Source of the DNA: JAQVWU01 sp964628455
GTDB taxonomy: Bacteria > Bacillota > Clostridia > Oscillospirales > CAG-272
Direction of reading: 5' to 3'
Length of the DNA: 7,318 nt
Assembly: GCA_964628455.1 (NCBI GenBank)
Contig: CAZVPD010000176.1
Coordinates: forward strand, 1 to 7,318
The notes under the pieces are model-generated. The model did no database searches, was not told where the DNA came from, and saw only the letters and a program-made list of their open reading frames with translations. The position numbers and the translations under genes were made by a program. Below, piece by piece: positions 4,912-7,318 of this stretch. Numbering within the stretch: the first letter of the stretch is position 1; the number at the start of each line of letters is the position of its first letter.

Positions 4912-7318
4912 TTATTTTTTCATTTGCTTTGCGCAATCGCCGAGGAAAAAGAAGAATGTCTCTCCGAAACGTGCGTCAAACTCAATCTCCGCCGCTTTTT
5001 CAACATATTTTCCGTTGTAATAATCATACACATCCGAAGGTTCGTCCAACATGATTTTTTTCCTGCCTGCGGATGCGGCGCAGTAAACAACCATGGTATC
5101 GTTCGCAATGACCACGTCGTTGTCGTCCGACAATATATTGACACCGGCAACAGCGCACAGCGCCCGTATGTTGCGGGCATCCAGATGCGTACCCCCGAAA
5201 AAGACGGATTTTAACCTGCCGTCATCGCAGAGAGCCGCCGACGCTCCCGAACCGTCGGAATAAACGGCATAGGTTTCGCTCTGTCCGCCGGTTATCATCG
5301 TGCGGGGGGCAACCTGCTGCCGTATATCCGGTCTGACAAATCCCATGCTCCCGCCTTCATCGGTCAGTTTCATGTTTGTGCTGCCGCTCGCGGATACGGC
5401 GACATCCATGCCGCACAGAGTTTTCACATCGGAGTATGCGAGATTTCCGAACCCGTACATAAATACAGCGGTTTTGCCGCCTGTCCGGAGTTTTTCGGCC
5501 AGCCTTCCGGCTTCATCGCCGGAAAGGCGATACGGATTCATAAATACATAACATTTCGCGTCGTCAAACGATCCGTTCAGGATATCCCCGATTTCGGCAA
5601 AGGCGAACGAAATACCGGCGTGATACGCCTCAAGACGGGTACGGGAAAGCAGGTTGGCCGATACATGGTAGGACGGCTGGCCCGCGACCGATTCCGCCTT
5701 TTCATCGATGACAAATACGGCGTCATAGACAGGGGGTCCCGACAGAGTGCCGATATAATCCGAATAAACCGTTTTTAAACCCGCTATGTTCTGCCATATG
5801 TTCCGATCGAGCAGCCATCCTGTCCCCATAAGGTCCATAAACCAAACGGCGTTTGCATGAACCATGCTCATGCCGACTTCACGCCTGTGAACCTGAAAGA
5901 TGTCCTCAAGCTTTTTAAGGTTGGGCAGCCATCCGCCGTCAGGGGACGCGTTCACAAAAGTACGCTGGTCGCTTTCCTGAAACCAGAGTTTACCGCGGCG
6001 CGTGACCGAATCGACCGCCGTCATATAAGCGGATGTGGCTCCCGCTCCGCCTTCGGGCCCGGTCCGGTCGTCATAACTGACAGGCGCGGCAAAACCGTCG
6101 ATATATTCGCTCTGCAGCAGCGTCTGCATATCGTAATGGCCCGACTGGGCGTCCGAAAGTTCGAACAGATAGCCGTAAAATGCGATGACCAGGAGATATC
6201 CTTCGGAGGCCTTCTTTACCGTTTCCGCAAACTCCTCTATTCGTCCCGACACAAGCCGGCCGATATAATCAAAGTAATCGACAAACCTCTGTTCGGGAGG
6301 AGTCAGCATCAGCGTATTGGGATACGAATGGTCCGATGAGATATTGTTCGGCAGGTCCCGCGGGACCATGGCTCCGCTCAAACCATGGGTCACACCCCAT
6401 GCGGCGTTGAGCGCGTCATCTGTTTTATACAAACGCGTCAGCCACAACCGGAATTTTTCATCGTTCGCCGGTGAAAGATCGCTCCCGTTTTCACGGAAGC
6501 CGTATTCGAACCATTCCCCTTTCTCAAGGTGGATACAGGCCAGGTGATCCCTGTAAACCGGAGAAGACCGCATATAAAGAACAATGGCGGTCAGACGACT
6601 TTTCGCTTCCTCCGCCCATCTGTCGGAGGCTGTGGAAACAAGTCCGGCGCCGCTTCCGTCCGCATATCGTATCCGGCCGGTATAGCGCCAGTCGTTTTCC
6701 GGGATGTTCTCCATGTTGAAATATGCGCCCGTATTTACCCGCAGGATGATTTTCGCTTTCGGGTCCCCTTTTAAAACCGCATCCATGCAGGCGCGCAGAT
6801 TTGTATAGGCATAACTCTCCGTGTCTTTGTAATCATCCTCAAAACGGAGATTGTAGATCACGGAATGCAGGTGAATTCCCGCTTCCGCCGCCATCCGCGC
6901 CTGTTCGGCAACATTTGTTCCGATATCCGTGTTGCCGAAGAACAAAACAGGTATTGTCAGTTCATCGTTTATATAAAGACGCGGTATTCCATGCAGCAAC
7001 TTGATTTTAACGCTCAGGGGCATTTCTTCGCCTTCTTCTTCAATCAACGAAGCACCGGCGGTTTCGGTCACCGGTGTCTTAATAAAAAATCGCATTCCGG
7101 TCGTTTCCGGAACATAAACTCCGTCTTTGCTTACGAATGCCGAAACGAAGAATTCCGCTGCCGCTTGCGCGGTTCCGGTCCCGCTGCCGGATATGACGAT
7201 CCGGTCTCCGGAAACAGAGACGATGCACTCGCCGGGACCGAGAACAACGGCGCTTTCCGCCCGGTTGGTTTTCCCGACCAGAATTTCTTTTGCTGAAACA
7301 GGAAGATCGGATTTATCT
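4912..7318 (-). CDS. GH42-like glycoside hydrolase with GH67N/GH20b-like N-terminal domain (5' end outside window)
   Basis: This large multidomain protein has 801 residues visible and no stop codon up to the right edge. The ATG at 7095 is visible residue 75 and is internal. Residues 5-80 contain EILVGKTNR, then a beta-strand-rich GDRIVISGSGTGT segment and AAAEFF, typical of the GH67N/GH20b-like domain that precedes many carbohydrase barrels. A TIM barrel follows at about 100-525. It has the GH42-type block WFEYG (candidate acid/base E271, codon 6505-6507), then FRLWLTRLY and LNAAWG, and a candidate nucleophile in WFQES (E448, codon 5974-5976). Next come a GATase-like alpha/beta domain (about 531-640, beginning YDAVFVID) and a C-terminal beta domain ending near residue 795. 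GH42 enzymes are mostly beta-galactosidases; substrate here cannot be read from sequence. Clan GH-A normally has Asn before the acid/base Glu, but Phe is seen here. The ADP-ribosylglycohydrolase-fold gene follows about 17 bases downstream. Confidence 0.86.
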   Translation of the reverse strand, partial: DKSDLPVSAKEILVGKTNRAESAVVLGPGECIVSVSGDRIVISGSGTGTAQAAAEFFVSAFVSKDGVYVPETTGMRFFIKTPVTETAGASLIEEEGEEMPLSVKIKLLHGIPRLYINDELTIPVLFFGNTDIGTNVAEQARMAAEAGIHLHSVIYNLRFEDDYKDTESYAYTNLRACMDAVLKGDPKAKIILRVNTGAYFNMENIPENDWRYTGRIRYADGSGAGLVSTASDRWAEEAKSRLTAIVLYMRSSPVYRDHLACIHLEKGEWFEYGFRENGSDLSPANDEKFRLWLTRLYKTDDALNAAWGVTHGLSGAMVPRDLPNNISSDHSYPNTLMLTPPEQRFVDYFDYIGRLVSGRIEEFAETVKKASEGYLLVIAFYGYLFELSDAQSGHYDMQTLLQSEYIDGFAAPVSYDDRTGPEGGAGATSAYMTAVDSVTRRGKLWFQESDQRTFVNASPDGGWLPNLKKLEDIFQVHRREVGMSMVHANAVWFMDLMGTGWLLDRNIWQNIAGLKTVYSDYIGTLSGPPVYDAVFVIDEKAESVAGQPSYHVSANLLSRTRLEAYHAGISFAFAEIGDILNGSFDDAKCYVFMNPYRLSGDEAGRLAEKLRTGGKTAVFMYGFGNLAYSDVKTLCGMDVAVSASGSTNMKLTDEGGSMGFVRPDIRQQVAPRTMITGGQSETYAVYSDGSGASAALCDDGRLKSVFFGGTHLDARNIRALCAVAGVNILSDDNDVVIANDTMVVYCAASAGRKKIMLDEPSDVYDYYNGKYVEKAAEIEFDARFGETFFFFLGDCAKQMKK

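Noticed and set aside
4934..4936. TTG at 4936 as the start of the ARH-fold protein
   Set aside because: It has no Shine-Dalgarno sequence and would overlap the upstream gene. The ARH domain begins well after the ATG at 4894, which has a weak site.
5857..6339. 160-codon open frame on the + strand opposite the glycoside hydrolase gene
   Set aside because: It is a shadow of a well-supported coding frame, with no ribosome binding site or family features.
7093..7095. ATG at 7095 as the start of the glycoside hydrolase
   Set aside because: The frame stays open to the window edge, and the upstream residues form a recognisable GH67N/GH20b-like domain that continues across this Met.

Overview
The window looks like chromosomal DNA of an uncultured anaerobic Firmicute, most likely a gut-type clostridium. 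This is inferred from gene content: a CotH-family atypical kinase, a clostridial-type shikimate kinase with a short LID ending in RPLS, a YbjQ protein, and a glycoside hydrolase beside an ADP-ribosylglycohydrolase-fold enzyme. Base composition is balanced. I saw no mobile elements, tRNA or rRNA genes, CRISPR arrays or tandem repeats. Coding density is very high, and no stretch over 300 bases lacks a gene.

Left half, + strand: the 3' part of a CotH kinase family gene (open at the left edge, ending at 1186); then a fused shikimate dehydrogenase-shikimate kinase gene (about 1259-2512); then a small ybjQ/UPF0145 gene (2532-2858). The last two are 19 bases apart, each with its own ribosome binding site, and are probably co-transcribed. 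The 72-base gap after cotH has no clear terminator or promoter, so cotH may belong to the same transcript. A perfect 10-bp A/T-flanked hairpin (2872-2907) closes this unit.

Right half, - strand, convergent with the first: a long GH42-like glycoside hydrolase gene runs in from beyond the right edge (open to 7318, stop at 4912-4914). An ADP-ribosylglycohydrolase-fold protein with a beta-rich C-terminal half follows (about 4894-2939). The two are about 17 bases apart and almost certainly form an operon that ends at the same hairpin, which can act in both directions. The glycoside hydrolase frame continues 74 codons upstream of its first visible ATG (7095) and there encodes a GH67N/GH20b-like N-terminal domain. 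The true gene is therefore longer than a naive ATG call.

Functionally, the + strand unit carries two consecutive steps of aromatic amino acid biosynthesis in one polypeptide plus two accessory proteins. The - strand unit looks like part of a glycan or glycoside utilisation locus. The most interesting points are the AroE-AroK fusion and the pairing of a glycosidase with an ADP-ribosylglycohydrolase-fold enzyme that has an altered metal-site motif and added beta-sandwich domains. That enzyme may act on a sugar glycoside rather than on ADP-ribosylated protein.
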